The notes beneath the pieces are model-generated. The model made no database searches. It was not told the DNA's origin and saw only the letters and a list, made by a program, of their open reading frames with translations. This document shows positions 42,535-54,665 of a DNA stretch of 64,000 nt, in pieces; position 1 is the stretch's first letter, and the number at the start of each line of letters is the position of its first letter. A program made the translations under genes and the position numbers. The stretch is from Shinisaurus crocodilurus (taxonomy: Eukaryota > Chordata > Lepidosauria > Squamata > Shinisauridae): NCBI GenBank assembly GCA_021292165.1, contig CM037879.1, positions 161,451,278-161,515,277 on the forward strand. The letters are read 5' to 3'.

Positions 42535-42870
42535 GGGAGGGGAAAACCCCATAACAGCCTAATTGGAGCTGAGGATGTTCAGTGGGCATGGAATACTGAT
42601 TTGAATGAGTTGGGGGGAGAAGGGAAAATAAGGGGGAGGGGGAAATAGAATGGAATATCCAAGAACAGGGTGATCCAAAAATAGATCTGCAGATGTTTTG
42701 GACTCCATCTCCCAGTATTCCTGAGCACTGGCCTTACTAGTAGAGGCTTCTGGGAGTTGAGGACCAAAACATCTGGAGATCTTCCCGTCCCTGTTCTAGA
42801 ATTGGCTGGCTGGCTGGAACCCTAAGCAGGAGCATTCCACACTGTAACGTTTTGTTGCAGGTCTTACCCT
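42535..42870 (+). repeat. Dispersed repeat family, copy 3, with MITE inside
   Basis: AAAACCCCATAACAGCC, GAATGGAATATCCAAGAAC, GGCTGGCTGGAACCC and CACACTGTAACGTTTTGTTG match the copies at 12815 and 13140. A palindromic MITE (about 42678-42795, CCATCTCCCAGTATTCC arms) splits it. Confidence 0.55.
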
Positions 42871-43349
42871 TTCTTACTAAAAAAAAAAAAAAAGGCGACT
42901 CCCCTTGCTATGGAGAATGCTTGAAATAGCGGTTTCTGCTAAAAGTTCAAATTAGGGATGGTAGGTGCCTGGCTTTCTATGGGGCAGTATATAAAACATG
43001 TATTCTTTCCCTTGGCTCTTGAGTGCTTTCTCCTAGTCAATAAAATTATAGGGTTGATTATTTCCTGAGCTGCTGTGAGTTTTTATTGAGTGGAGTTTTG
43101 GTACTGTACTTTTTATTATTTGTAATATTTGTAGCTTTTACTTGTAAGCTGCCCTTGGAATGCCAATTGACTATTGAGAAGGACAGATACACATTTTTAG
43201 AAACAAAATATTTCTGGGTGCAAAGTAAAAATTGTATTTTAATGGAGAAAAGTGCTTTTTCTACCTACTTGTTTCTTGCGTCATGCTTTCCCTTCAACAC
43301 TGTAGATCTAGCTGCCACAACTCACTTTCACAGGCTGTGGTTAATAAAA
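42871..43349. other. No gene seen
   Basis: The 93-residue frame at 43086 has no recognisable family. Confidence 0.35.
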
Positions 43350-45170
43350 CAAACAGCAAAGTGTTAGGAGGCCTATAGATACAGAAGAAATAGTATCATT
43401 TGTTTGTGGGGAAACTAATCCTATTGGAGAAACTCAGCTGCCTTTTAAAGAAGTTAAGGTTTATGCTATTATATATTCATCTCTAAGGTGCCACAAGACT
43501 CTTGGTAAATGCTGCAACAAACTATCATAGCTGTCTCCCTGAAAATTAGATATCTTTGGGTAATAGAACACAGTTGATCTTTCCTTTAACCACAATGTAG
43601 TTCCACATGAGTGCTTGAGATCTATGTTTAAGGTGCAATCCACCAGACACTATTGTTTAATGGGTCAAAAAGCACATTCTGCATAAAACAAGTGGCCAAT
43701 GAACTATTGGTTATGAAATTTGTTTATATATTTGTTATATATAACTCTATCACTACTTCATCTCCGCTCCCCAACACATATTCTCCCTTCATCCAATTTT
43801 TTAAATACTCCACAGAGTTGTTCCACAAAGTAGTATTCAGTAGGTCAAGCTTACTTGCAGTGAAATGTAGGATGTTTTACGTTGGAGGTATTTTAACTGA
43901 CAAATCCATATCAGAAATATTAACGAGAAGTGTTGTCAAGTAACAGACAAACATACACCTTCTGTAGTGCAAGCATTGCAGATTCCAAGATGTACCTAAT
44001 TTGTTTGAACTGGACTTTAATCCTATTTCCATTGAAAGTTTTGAACCTTGCAAGAGACTCATTATCAGCATTCACTTGAACAAACATGTTCAATGCAGAC
44101 AGTAAAAAAATCACAAAATCATATTGTAAAAAATCACAATGCAGACAGTAAAAAAAAATGAAGCACTTTGCTCATGGGGTTTGTAGTGATGAGTAATTAA
44201 CAGAGGAGTATGGTTTGACTTTCAAGGAAATGTACCTTTTCACACCTTGTTATAAGGTTTGATTTTGGGGCCAGGCTTGCTGCACCAGTGGATTTGAACA
44301 TCGCAGCATGCTATAAAAGCTGAAAGAAAAGCTTCCTTTCACTCCAGTATTTCAACATGCTGGCTCCTTAATGACAGCAAATGCATAAAATGCAAATGCC
44401 ATCATACTGTATCTTAGCAGGCACATCTAAAGTGCACATCAAAGGAAAGGAATGTTCCACAAAGGATTAATTGAATTTTTAGAAAAGCTATTTCATACTA
44501 ACTTATTAAAATACTCACATGCTGAAACAAACACAGCTGTACTTTACTGTGCAGGAAAAATGAACATACATGTTTAACAACTGCTATGTAAAAATAAAAT
44601 GCACAAAATATCTATACAATGTTGTTTTCACCTAGTACATGTAGCTCCCCACCCTTCTCTCCCACCCCACTTTTCCAGAGTCCTTAACTGCTGAAAAGGG
44701 CACCTGAGTTTCTCCAATGGGATTAGTTTCCCCTCAAACAAATACTAATACTATTTCTTCTGTATCTGTAGGCCTCCTTACACTTTGCTGATTGTTTTTT
44801 GCTTTGCTGTTTGTTTGTCTGTCATTCTCACTCGAATGAAAAATGCCAAGTTGGATGTTCTCAAAATTAATTGTTCCAGGATAATTTAAATATTATGCTT
44901 CACAGCAATGCTTCACAGCATATTAGAAGATCTTGCCCTCCATATGTTTTTACAAAATAGAAAAGCAAGCATCAAGAATAAAATGATTCCAAAGGTTACT
45001 TTTTAAATCTTTAACTTTTTCAAGTGGAAACAGATTTGTAGGGACTGACCTCTACCTTAAACCCTTTACTTGGATGCACTTTCCCTTTGAGTGTGAACCA
45101 ATGTAGTTCCACGTGAGTGCTTGAGATCTATGTTTAAGGTGCAATCCACCAGACACTATTGTTTAATGGG
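43350..45170. repeat. Duplicated and inverted block
   Basis: 43350-43459 is found inverted at 44682-44813. 43594-43664 and 45100-45170 are direct repeats with one mismatch in 71. A Penelope-like 3' end (GGTGCCACAAGACTCTTGG) lies at 43486. A short tandem (AATGCAGACAGTAAAAAAA twice) lies near 44093-44155. The middle (43665-44681) is unrecognised. Confidence 0.8.
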
Positions 45171-45239
45171 ACAATCCCGTTGAGATGATATAGGATATGC
45201 CACAGCAGTGTTTAGCAGACTGTCAGAGTTGTTGCTCAG

Positions 45240-45345
45240 CAACATAGAGCTCAGTCCTTCTGCATGTTTACTCAGAAGTACGTCTCATTAGGTTCAGTGG
45301 TGCTTACTCCCAGGTAGGTCTGCACAGGACTATAGCCTTAGTTAT
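45240..45345. mobile_element. Short palindromic MITE (GCAATCCTATGCATG family)
   Basis: GCATGTTTACTCAGAAGTACG, then GTGCTTACTCCCAGGTAGG and CACAGGACTATAGCC. Diverged. Confidence 0.5.
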
Positions 45346-45829
45346 TTATGAACATGTCCGTTGAAGCAGATAGCAAGGATTGACTGTTACGAGTAGGAGA
45401 ACTGGGAATTAGGGACCTGCACTTGTGTTTTATACCCACTGATTTGGAATTAAAAGCATCCACATATGACTTTCCTGATACATGTGAATAACTTGATGTA
45501 GAGGAGAGCATGCACATCACTGTCCTCTATGAACTACAGCCCAAAATGTTATTTGCCTAAAAGTACACTGAACAGCTACTCAGTTTGTTCAGTATTCATA
45601 ACAAATGTTTGTTTGTTTACTGCATTCTTATCTTTCAGACAACTATTGTCTCCCAAAGTGGCTCACATCAATAAAAAGAAAGAGACCTCTGATCAGGCTT
45701 ACCAACTAGAAGGGCAAGACACACAAGGGAAGGGGAGTGGAGGGAAAAGGAAAGGGAGGGACACCAGTTTTTCTGGGCCAGAACAAGATAGTAAGATATA
45801 AGTGGCCATTTAAATGCACTGCAGGCCAG
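45346..45829. other. No gene seen
   Basis: The 90-residue frame at 45529 has no recognisable family. Confidence 0.35.
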
Positions 45830-46015
45830 GCTGATCTTCCCTTGCTGGTGGTCTTGCTTGAATAGCAGTTGGTGGCTCTTGTTCCTTAGGCCAATGGATG
45901 GGGCCAGAGCTGCCTTGGGTCCCAGTGATCGGGAAAAGGTGGGATACAAATAAAGATGATGATGATAATAATACTAATAATAATACTTATAATAATATTT
46001 ATAATAAATAAATAA
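45830..46015 (+). mobile_element. LINE-type 3' end with (GAT/AAT)n tail
   Basis: TGCCTTGGGTCCCAGTGATC, GGGAAAAGGTGGGATACAAA and a GAT/AAT tail follow the general L2-like ending. Confidence 0.45.
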
Positions 46016-46825
46016 TGTGGCCAGAGCATTATTTTCCTCCTTAACTTCTGCAGTCCCAGGACTACTGTCAGTTGGAGCCGAGTGTTTTTCTGGCAGGAAA
46101 GGGGAAAGCGAGCTCCCTGCAACTGATCCTGCTCTGACCAATGGATGGCCAGACTTTGATGCTATATGTTAATGAATAACTGTGTAGATGCCTTTTTTTC
46201 CTACATGGATTCATCTCCGTAGGGAAATCACAGCTGGAAATAGCTTTTAAGTACATCTTGGTCTCTAAAATTAATCCACCTCACCACTTGTCATACAATC
46301 TGGGATATAGAAATAGGAAATCGCAGAGCACGAGAGGTAAGGCTGGTGACAACCAATGTTGATTTTTGACCCCCACCCGCACCCCATGTGTTGGCAAAGG
46401 TGAAGATGGCAACTGCCAGCAAAGTTGGTGAAATAAGCAAGGAAGCAAATGTGAAATATTTGACATACTAATATGCATTGCAGCATCTGCCTAGGAGACT
46501 ACTTGAGGTTTCATGATGGGGGTCCAAAATGGTAACGCTCGGGTTAGGATCAGCATGTTGGTCAAGAGACCAGTCAAATGTTGTGAATAGACTGCTCATT
46601 TGACTGTAATCAAATATTTCAAGAATGCCACTGCATAGATGACAGCTTATCTTTAATTTCATTATGGTATCATTTGTTACCAAGGGCAGAAGTGTGGGCA
46701 CCCTGCCCTCTAGCCCCACAGCAGTCAGGGCCAAACCAAGCAGCAAAGAAAAGTTTCTCCCACTGGCTCCCCTGCTATAAATGCAGGCATCCCTAAACAG
46801 GAGCACACAGGAGTCCTCTGTGGCA
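46016..46825. other. No gene seen
   Basis: The 121-residue minus frame at 46468 has no recognisable family. Confidence 0.35.
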
Positions 46826-46998
46826 AAAGCCACTGTATAGTGGGTAGAGTGTTGGTCCAGGATCGGGTAGACTTGGGTTCAAATTTTCACTCAGTCACAA
46901 AGCTCATTGGGTGGTGTGCCCATCACACACTTCCAGCCTAACCTACCTTAGAGGGTTGTTGTGATTTATAACAATGTGTACACCACCCCAAGCCAAAA
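46826..46998 (+). mobile_element. tRNA-headed SINE, diverged
   Basis: GTATAGTGGGTAGAGTGTTG, B box GGGTTCAAATTT, then AGCCTAACCTACCTTAGAGG. Tail reduced. Confidence 0.7.
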
Positions 46999-47293
46999 TG
47001 TAACTTTAAACATCATAATGAATCCCTTTGTTGATATCATTTATTTAAAATAATCACATGTATCAAACCTCTTGATCATCTTTGTTCTTTTAACATTAAC
47101 ACTTTAAAATATATGTGTGCCAGTTGACCAGCTCTAGGTAGCTACAGTCTGAGATTCTGCGAAGGATTATGTTGCAAATGCTGTTAATGATGTATCTTGA
47201 TTTTGTTGGGTGTTCCTATTTGATGAAAGGGCAGGGGGAGGTGATATGGATTCCTAGCTTATTGAATTTGGTATCCTGTATCACCCTTCACTA
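46999..47293. other. No gene seen
   Basis: No supportable feature. Confidence 0.4.
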
Positions 47294-47410
47294 ACCTGGT
47301 ACCCTCCAGAGGTAGTATACTACAACTCCCAGCATTGTCCATGCTGGCTAGGAATGCTGGGAGTTGTAGTCCAACATATCTGGGGGTCACCAGGTTGGGG
47401 GCGGCTGTCC
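47294..47410. mobile_element. Palindromic MITE
   Basis: TACTACAACTCCCAGCATTG and inverse GAATGCTGGGAGTTGTAGTC, then CACCAGGTTGGGGGCGG. Confidence 0.75.
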
Positions 47411-47670
47411 TATATCTAGAACACTTACAAGAATTATTGTGTAATCTATTCCTCTGTGCAAATCAGCATATATTATAGATGTTGTATATCTAGAGATTAT
47501 GTGAAAAAATGTAGGACTGGGGGGGGGGAGAAGGAGGAGGCGTGAGAGGTTAACCTTATCTAGGCTCGGCAAGAAGTCAGACTTGCTTACCTCACTGAGA
47601 AGTACGCTTCTCATCCTCACCCACCTCTGTTTCTGGCTTCTCATCTCCACCCCAGAACCCCAAGCAAGTT

Positions 47671-48060
47671 TGTTCGTTCTTTCATTTGTTCATTCATCAC
47701 ATTTCTATACTGCCCAATAGCCAAAGCTCTCTGGGTGGTTTACAAATATTAAAACCCTAAAAATACAATAGCATAATATAAAACCATTAACATACAAAAA
47801 TATAAAACAATTTTTGAACAATCAACAATAAAAAAAATCCCAGAACCTGTTAAAGCTTTATAATATGCTATCAAATGCCTGAGAGTAGAGGAAAGTCTTA
47901 ACCTGGCACCAAAAAGATGACAATGTTGGCACCAGGTAGACCTCACTGGGGAAAGCATTCCACAATTGAGGGGCCACTGCCAAGGAGACCATCTCCTTTG
48001 TTGCCATCCTCTGAATCTCCCTTGGAGGAGGGCGTCAGATGATGATCATAGTGTATGGGT
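47671..48060 (-). mobile_element. L2 LINE 3' fragment
   Basis: On the minus strand it encodes the L2 C-terminus (region of VAPQLWNAFPSEV) and ends in ACCACCCAGAGAGCTTTGG and a degenerate GAAT-type tail. Confidence 0.75.
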
Positions 48061-48189
48061 AGGTTCATAGTTTACAGTGTGAAAATCCTACAAATGTGTC
48101 TTGCATTTTTCATATGAAATGTTAACTAAATAACCAGGAATGATGCTCAGCATTCCATTTGTAGAGAAATAAGTTAGAGTAAAGACATG

Positions 48190-48330
48190 CGATACTTTAA
48201 CAGAGCAATCCTGTGGATGTTTACTCAGAGGTAACTCCTTGTTACCTCTGAGTAAACCAGGAATGATGCTTGTGTTCAGTGGGGCTTGCTCCTGAGAAAT
48301 TTGGCATAGGATTGTGGCCTTAGGCTGTAA
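48190..48330. mobile_element. GCAATCCTATGCATG-family MITE, rearranged
   Basis: AGCAATCCTGTGGATGTTTAC, an inverted GTTACCTCTGAGTAAACC and GGCATAGGATTGTGGCC are present, with an internal foldback. Confidence 0.5.
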
Positions 48331-49920
48331 TCCTATGCACATTGAATTCTGAATAAACATGCACGGCAGTGTGCCATGCTTGTAGGGGAAGACTTTGTTT
48401 GAACACCTCTTTGAACACACAGTTGTTTCAGGGCACCGAATATATATTCAAACCACTTCTACCACACTTAAAAAAGTTATGTCTGTCTTCTTCACCCTTA
48501 AGTGATCATACAGTTTCTCCTAGGAGAGAGAAAGCAGACACCACATCGCTCACTTTAAAGGCTAAATATTTATGTAGTGGCTTCTAATACAGTTAGATTG
48601 GAATGCTAGACATCTTAAAATCCTGTTGTTGTTGCTGCTGCTGCTGCTGCTGCAATACTGTTCTTGGGGAAACTCAGCGGGCGATGAAATATGCAAGAAT
48701 ATGTTGTCTGTCAGGCATTGCTTTAGTAGGTTAGGAACTCTGCTAAACCTGTATCAGTCCCCAGACACTGATAGTAAACAAAATTGCCTCTGTGTAGAAA
48801 AGCAACCCTTTTGAGAGCCCCCCCCTTTTCTTAACAGAAATTTCAATCTGGAGTTCTACTCTGTCTGAACATGTACAATTAGAACTAAGAATGGTATTTG
48901 ACTTTAAAGAGCTTTAAATCAGCCCCTAAAAGGCTTAAGATTGGTTTTATTATATGGCTGTTGTGGAGAAGGTGAGCTGCGTGGGTTCCTTTCTACTTGG
49001 GAAGTTGCTTGTGGGGTTTGGGGCCAGCAGTGAAGCAGCAAATAGAGAAAGATGTGACATCCTGGTGCGGGTTTCGCTGACAGTATCTTCAGATCTCAAA
49101 GTACTGTACTATTACTATTCATAGAAGGGCAACATGCTTGCAGTTTTGAACCGATAGTTGCCCCTTGTACTCCCCCCCCCACACACAACAGTTAAGAATC
49201 CTAAGACCTGTGAGCATGGTTAACTGATTTTGTGCATCCTTGGCTTTTAGCAATGGCTGAGAACTTTTAAAACTGTCACTGAAATTACTGTTCTTGGAAT
49301 AGATAAGAAATGGCTAATTCCAATACATGGAGGTTTCCACATATGCTTTGTCCAAATACATTCTAGAATCAAATCTATCGAAGTAAATAGAGTTGTATTT
49401 GGTACTACGTATTGTGTAAGATAATCTTAGAAAGCAGGCCTTAGTATTTATCAAATCTCAAAAGTTGGTCTATTTCCTAGTATGTTTCCTGCCTTTAAAA
49501 ATGCAGGTTTATGATTAAATTTCTGGTTGGCAGTTGGAGTTTTGCAGTCTTATCTTCCAGTGAACCAACCCCAAAAGAGGTTACAGCTGATGAATGTCTG
49601 AACCATTACTTTGCATCTTCAAATGTGCAAAATGCAGAACTACATTTTGGGGCTGTAGAAGCACTGCACATCAGAATCTGTGGAAGGAAGCAGTGGTCCA
49701 TTTTCCTGACATCAGATATTACTTATCTGATATTCATCTCAGCTAGATAAAAAGGAACATTCTCTAATGTGTTTGTATGTCAAAAGAGAAACAGCGGCAA
49801 GCCTGCTGAAAATTCATTTTTGCTTTTATACCAGGCACCCATTTTAAAAACAAACAAACCTGCAGCAGATTAGTATCAGAAAGTCTCAGTGCTCAGGGGA
49901 TAGTCAAAGTTTGGATAGGT
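48331..49920. other. No gene; (CTG)n at 48624-48653
   Basis: Short GTT/GCT repeat run at 48624-48653. The 79-residue frame at 49511 was considered as an exon and not accepted. Confidence 0.4.
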
Positions 49921-50069
49921 TTCATAGATCATAGAGTTGGAAGGAGCCTACAAGGCTATCGAGTCCAACCCCCTGCTCAATGCAGGAAACTAGAGGAGGG
50001 GGTCTCCCATCCAGGTAACAACCAGGCTTGACCCTGCTTAGCTTTCCACAGCGTAAGCCACAGGCCTAT
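49921..50069 (-). mobile_element. 5S rRNA-derived SINE, internal deletion
   Basis: The minus strand reads the 5' head GGCCTGTGGCTTACGCTG, then directly GGAAAGCTAAGCAGGGTC. About 20 bases between them are missing. The 5S-like boxes and CR1-like end are present. Confidence 0.85.
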
Positions 50070-50189
50070 AATTACCGTAGTAGCTTATTGGAAGAGCAGT
50101 TCTTGTTCCCTTATATTCCACAGGGCGTTATGTAGAAGGCATACAGTAAATTTGGGATAAACAGATTGTAGAGAAAAGAGATTGTGAGT

Positions 50190-50610
50190 TAGTTTGTTTC
50201 TTTTAGAATGATTATATAGCACTTCCCATTTTAAAATCCCCAAGCAGTTCACAACATATTTATTACATCATTAAAAGCAGAGCAGCATTTTGATAAGTTA
50301 ATGGTTGGGAAAGGCCAGGGTAAACAGGTAAATTTTTAATAATTGTCAAAAGCCCATGATAATTGGTGCCTGATGTATCACAGAGGAGAGGTCATTCTAG
50401 AATGAGGGTGCTACCACAAAGAAGGCCTGTTCCCGTGTTGCTGCCAGGTGCGACCCTGCAGCATATCACACGGACAGCAAGGCCTCCCCTGAAGATCGTG
50501 GTGGTCTTAACGGTTCTATATAGGGGGAGACAATCTTTCCAGTAACCTGATCCTAAGTAGTTTAGAGCTTTATATGTCAATAATAACACCTTGAACCATA
50601 TCAAACTCTA
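50190..50610 (-). mobile_element. L2 LINE 3' fragment, old
   Basis: The minus strand carries a decayed L2 C-terminus (YKALNYLGSGYWKDCLP) and an ending with GTGAACTGCTTGGGG. No endonuclease or RT core. Confidence 0.65.
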
Positions 50611-51060
50611 TGATTTAGTTCTCTAAAGAATTTTAAAAGATTGGCCATTGCTTTAGATGGTTCAAAAATAAGTTCCGGAACTAAGTCAATGAATGGTTAT
50701 AAACCATTTTTAAAGTTTGGCCATTAGCTTGGATGGCTTAAATAATTTATGGAGGTCAATTAATGGCTATTAACCATGATAGCAAACAAGAAGAAAGGGC
50801 AGCACCAATAAAGCAAAGGCAGGAGCTGAACTAAAATGGGTGCTGAAGATTTATTAATATTAAAACACACAGCCTATTTGGGCATCCCACATTTGATGGG
50901 ACTCATGCACTTGATGGGTGGGTTCCATCGAGTTCGAACACATCAGCAGCACAGAGGGATTAGTTCTTTCAAGCTGCTTCAATGGCCAAGCATCATCCTC
51001 TAAAATCATGAATCAAAACATTACCAACTGTGATTGCCACCCTTATCATAGAGCAGCTGC
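50611..51060. other. No gene seen
   Basis: No supportable feature. Confidence 0.4.
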
Positions 51061-51340
51061 TCATGTGTTGGTGGTCAAACCTAACAATTGAAAGGATGGT
51101 GCCCCATTTATGGAATGCCCTCCCCAAGGAGGCTTGCCTGGCGGCTTCGCTATTACCTTCTTGGTGCCAGGCGAAGAACGATCTTTTCTCCCAGGTATTT
51201 TAGACTTTATGGCTGTTTTTATATATTTTGTATTTTTCTTGTCATGTTGGGGGGGGGGGTGTTGGTACTGCATTTTATTCGTTTAGCTTTATGTAATCCA
51301 GCCGGATAACTTTTGTTTGCTATACTTTTAATCTGCCCAG
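51061..51340 (+). mobile_element. L2 LINE fragment
   Basis: GGTGCCCCATTTATGGAATG and CCCAAGGAGGCTTGCCTGG, then TTCTCCCAGGTATTTTAGAC, follow the L2 C-terminus and 3' region. The tail is missing. Confidence 0.7.
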
Positions 51341-51388
51341 TATCAGGCCTGGCAATCAGAAAAATGACACAATTTCTTATTGTTCTAC

Positions 51389-51480
51389 AACAGCCTTCCC
51401 TAGCCTAGTGCCATCCAGATGTGTTGGACTACAACTTCCATAATCTCCCAGCCAGGCATGGGGAAGGCTGCTGTACAGCA
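51389..51480. mobile_element. Palindromic MITE, shortened
   Basis: CAGCCTTCCCTAGCCTAGTG, GGACTACAACTTCCATAATC and the right end GGGGAAGGCTG. Confidence 0.7.
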
Positions 51481-51680
51481 GCTATCTTCTGTGGTGTGAT
51501 ACTGGGTTTTCTGTGCAGTGGCTATCTCACCACAGTTGACAATGAGGTATGGTATCATTTAGCTACTTAATCATTGGTTTGGGGGCAGGTAGATGCTGCT
51601 GGGAGAATGGGAGAGGTAAACAAGGTGCTTACAATTATGAGGACAGGTAGTCATTGCACTGGTCAGGGTTCACCTTATCC

Positions 51681-52579
51681 CAGGGGTGTTGAAGAGTCCT
51701 TGGTCTCGAGTCACGAGTCTTTGGACCTGAGTCTCGAGTCCGAGTCCTTGGTCCAAAATGGTGAGTCACGAGTCACTCCCAAAGCTGACTCCACGAGTCC
51801 CTATTAAAATCAATGGGTTTTTTCCCCAACAAAATAAGGCTACTTCAGATGTGTGGTTTAAATAAATTCTAGGCACAAGTGTGCCTTTTTATTTCAAAAC
51901 TCTGCAACTGATTTTGGCAAGAACAGATCAGGCAGACAAACCCAAAATAACCAGGCAGGCAGAGGAGGCAGGGAACTCCAAAGCAGGCAGGCAGAGGCCT
52001 TTGTCTTGGACAATTCAAACTGTGGAACTGGTTAAGAATAGACCAGGCAGGCAGAGGAGGCTGGGAACCCCAAACAGGCAGGCAGAGGCAGCCAAACCCA
52101 AAATGTCTGAAAGGTTGCATTTTAGAAAAATAATTTTAAAAAATAAACTTGCTGTACTTCCTAAAACGTATCCATGTTGCATTTGAGGAACATGATTTTT
52201 TCTAAATGTTTGAGCCCCATTCTGGAACGGTGAGATCTCATCACAATTCCACCCTCACTGAACACCCGCTCCACTGTTGATGAACTTGCTGGAACCAGAA
52301 ACACACTCAGAGCAGCCACACAGAGTAATCTCAGGTCCTTCTTCTGCCTCTCCCAAGTACGCAACACATCAATCAAAATAAATCTTGACACACTGTTGGG
52401 GCTGCAGCTGCACTCCTGGTAGCCGTCCATAGTGGGCGAGCAGCAGCACACCTCGCTTCCATGCGCTCTTCGCCGGCAATCACGCTCCTCTCCACTGCTT
52501 CTGGCACAGCCCAGGGATGTTGAAGAGTCCTTGGTCTCGAGTCCCGAGTCGAGTCCTCGAGTCCGAGTCCCCATCCCTG
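51681..52579 (-). mobile_element. 899-bp hAT transposon, internally deleted
   Basis: Ends CAGGGGTGTTGAAGAG and, reverse-complemented, CAGGGATGGGGACTCG. Flanks 51673-51680 and 52580-52587 are both CCTTATCC, a perfect 8-bp duplication. Subterminal GAGTC/CGAGTCC repeats occur at both ends. The interior contains GGCAGGCAGAGG repeats and the last part of a transposase gene. Confidence 0.95.
52161..52400 (-). pseudogene. hAT transposase C-terminal dimerisation domain
   Basis: The minus strand encodes LVPASSSTVERVFSEGGI and, after it, an HRSRM-type basic segment, the hallmark of the hAT family dimerisation domain. The N-terminal BED finger and catalytic parts are gone, so the element depends on another transposase. 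Confidence 0.85.
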
Positions 52580-52743
52580 CCTTATCCTGGGCAACTTGCT
52601 ACTGTTTAACATGACTGCTTGTTCATCTCACACTTTTGGGGGATCTGGCTCAGTGTGTGTGTGTGGGGGGGTATTGATGGGTGTTAAGTATTGTAAAATG
52701 AAAAAGATTTTCAACCATGTTAATAGGGTGGCAACATCTAAGG

Positions 52744-52822
52744 CAGGGGTCCCCAACCTTTTTGGACCTGTGGGCACATTTGAGAATTTGAGAAACTGCT
52801 GTGGGCACCACCACCAAAGGCC
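52744..52822. mobile_element. Left end of another hAT element
   Basis: CAGGGGTCCCCAACCTTTTT is a typical hAT terminus. The right end was not found. Confidence 0.55.
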
Positions 52823-53079
52823 TAATCAGTGGATCGCCGCTTTGGTGTCTACCTGTTGCGTGTATGGATCTTAGCCTGCGTCTTATTCACAAATAAATCA
52901 AGCATAGGCTTAAAAATAGGCTTATCAGGAGGCTAAAATAACAAGGCTTGAAAAGATGTTCTGTTTTCTGTTTCTTGATTTGAGAAGAAAAACTTCATTA
53001 CCTTATTTAATTGTTATACAATTAATAGTTTGCTAGTTGTGATAGCTCCTAGTAAATGCTCACCTAGTTACCATGATAC

Positions 53080-53400
53080 ATGCCTTGGTAATCTCCAGGC
53101 TGGAGTACTGTTTACATGTTTAATGTAGGGGTGCATTTTGAACATTGTTCAATTGTTCAGAATGCAGCAGTCCCCTTAATAATAGGAGTAAGTTGTTCTG
53201 GAGCATGTAGTCCTGTGTTAAGATATATTGACATTGGCTTCTGAGAGCTGCACTTAATCAGGAGATGAAAGCATTGGGGTTTTCATTGTTCACTCTACTC
53301 TACAGGATTATTACAGGCCCTCCTAAGCACCTGCTGGAACTTGAATACGCAGTGCTTTCTTCTAGTTTTGCACATTCATAATTTAATTCCACCTTCAGAT
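53080..53400 (+). mobile_element. Old L2 LINE fragment
   Basis: ATGCCTTGGTAATCTCCAGG, CAGAATGCAGCAG and GACATTGGCTTCTGAGAGC follow the L2 C-terminal coding order, with many changes. Confidence 0.55.
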
Positions 53401-54494
53401 TGATACTGGATTATGGGAGGCTGCACTAAGTGTAGTAGGAAAGGATGACCAAAATGAAACATGTCCTCCTGAATCTTGGGACAGGCTTTGTGTAGAATTC
53501 CTAGAGCTGTGTATGGATTCTGCTGGAAAATCGGAGGCGTACCAGAATCCAGAAGGCTTGCCTTTTGCATCATTAGGCCTTTTGCAAGGGGTTTCTAGGT
53601 GGTGGCATTGGCACATAGCAGTGTCTCTGCAAAACCTTCATGCTCTAGATTGGGTTTTCTTCACACTGCAATATCATCTGGAGTATTGGTGGGGTTCCAT
53701 TTGCATTGTACAGGGCAAGGTCTACACAGAGGCTTTTAATGTGCATGTGTGAGCCATTTGGGGTACTGTTCCCATTTACAGCACTGTTGTCTAGAATTCA
53801 TCAAGTTTGAAAAGATTATTTAGATGCTTCATGGAATACAACTCTGGATATGAAATTTCCTAGCTTTTACTGAGAACTGTATTGCACTCCTTTTCTATTG
53901 TGGGGGGGAATGATGGGCCATTATCTGCATGTGCCCCTGTTCTCTTGTGGGAGGTGTTGTGCAGCTAGCTTTGCACTGAGCATTGAAAAGAGGATGAGCA
54001 GTAGATTGAGAGGTCCGGTGCAAAGTGGAAAGGTAGTAAACCCCTCCTGAGATCCCTGTGTTTTTCCCTGTAGGGTGGGAGACCTTCTCCTTCTGAATTG
54101 CTTCCTCCCCATGTATTATAGAAATTTCTCACTTGAAGCTATGGATGGGATCTTTATCCATAGATCCCCTGCATATTCTATATGCATGCTAAAGGACACT
54201 GCTCATTGTGGATCTAACACCACCATATACTAGAGACTGGTGGTATCCAAATAGTGGGTTGGGGCCAACTGGTGGGCTTCTGCTGCCCTCTAGAGTGCAG
54301 TGGGATGAGTAGGCAGACACTCAAGGCCCATTTTTTTTTTTTTAGTAAATGTGGTTTTCTTTTTATTCCTTGGATATAAAAGTGTTTAGTCTGACACTCT
54401 TGCCTACAATTCTGGTGTGTTATGAATGACATGTTGTTTTGAAATTAAGGTAGCTCTTGTCACTGTATTCCATTTCTCAAATATAAAGTTTATT
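53401..54494. other. No gene seen
   Basis: No supportable feature. Confidence 0.4.
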
Positions 54495-54665
54495 TCTTAA
54501 TTAAAGAAATGTTTATGCTGCCTTTCAGGGCAAAGCCCTCCCAAGGCAGCTTACATATAATAAAGCAAAGTAAGACAATCCAATTATAACACTAAAAACA
54601 GCAGCAGTTTAAAAGTCGAGCACAACGTTTTCAATAAAATACAGATTGAAACTAAAAAAACCCCA
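54495..54665 (-). mobile_element. LINE 3' end (L2-like)
   Basis: The minus strand ends GTAAGCTGCCTTGGGAGGGC, TTTGCCCTGAAAGGCAGC and an A-rich tail. Confidence 0.55.

Noticed and set aside
42678..42795. Hairpin microRNA gene
   Set aside because: The hairpin is explained by MITE arms that recur throughout the window.
49511..49750. 79-residue frame as a host exon
   Set aside because: No recognisable protein family and no convincing acceptor and donor in phase around it.
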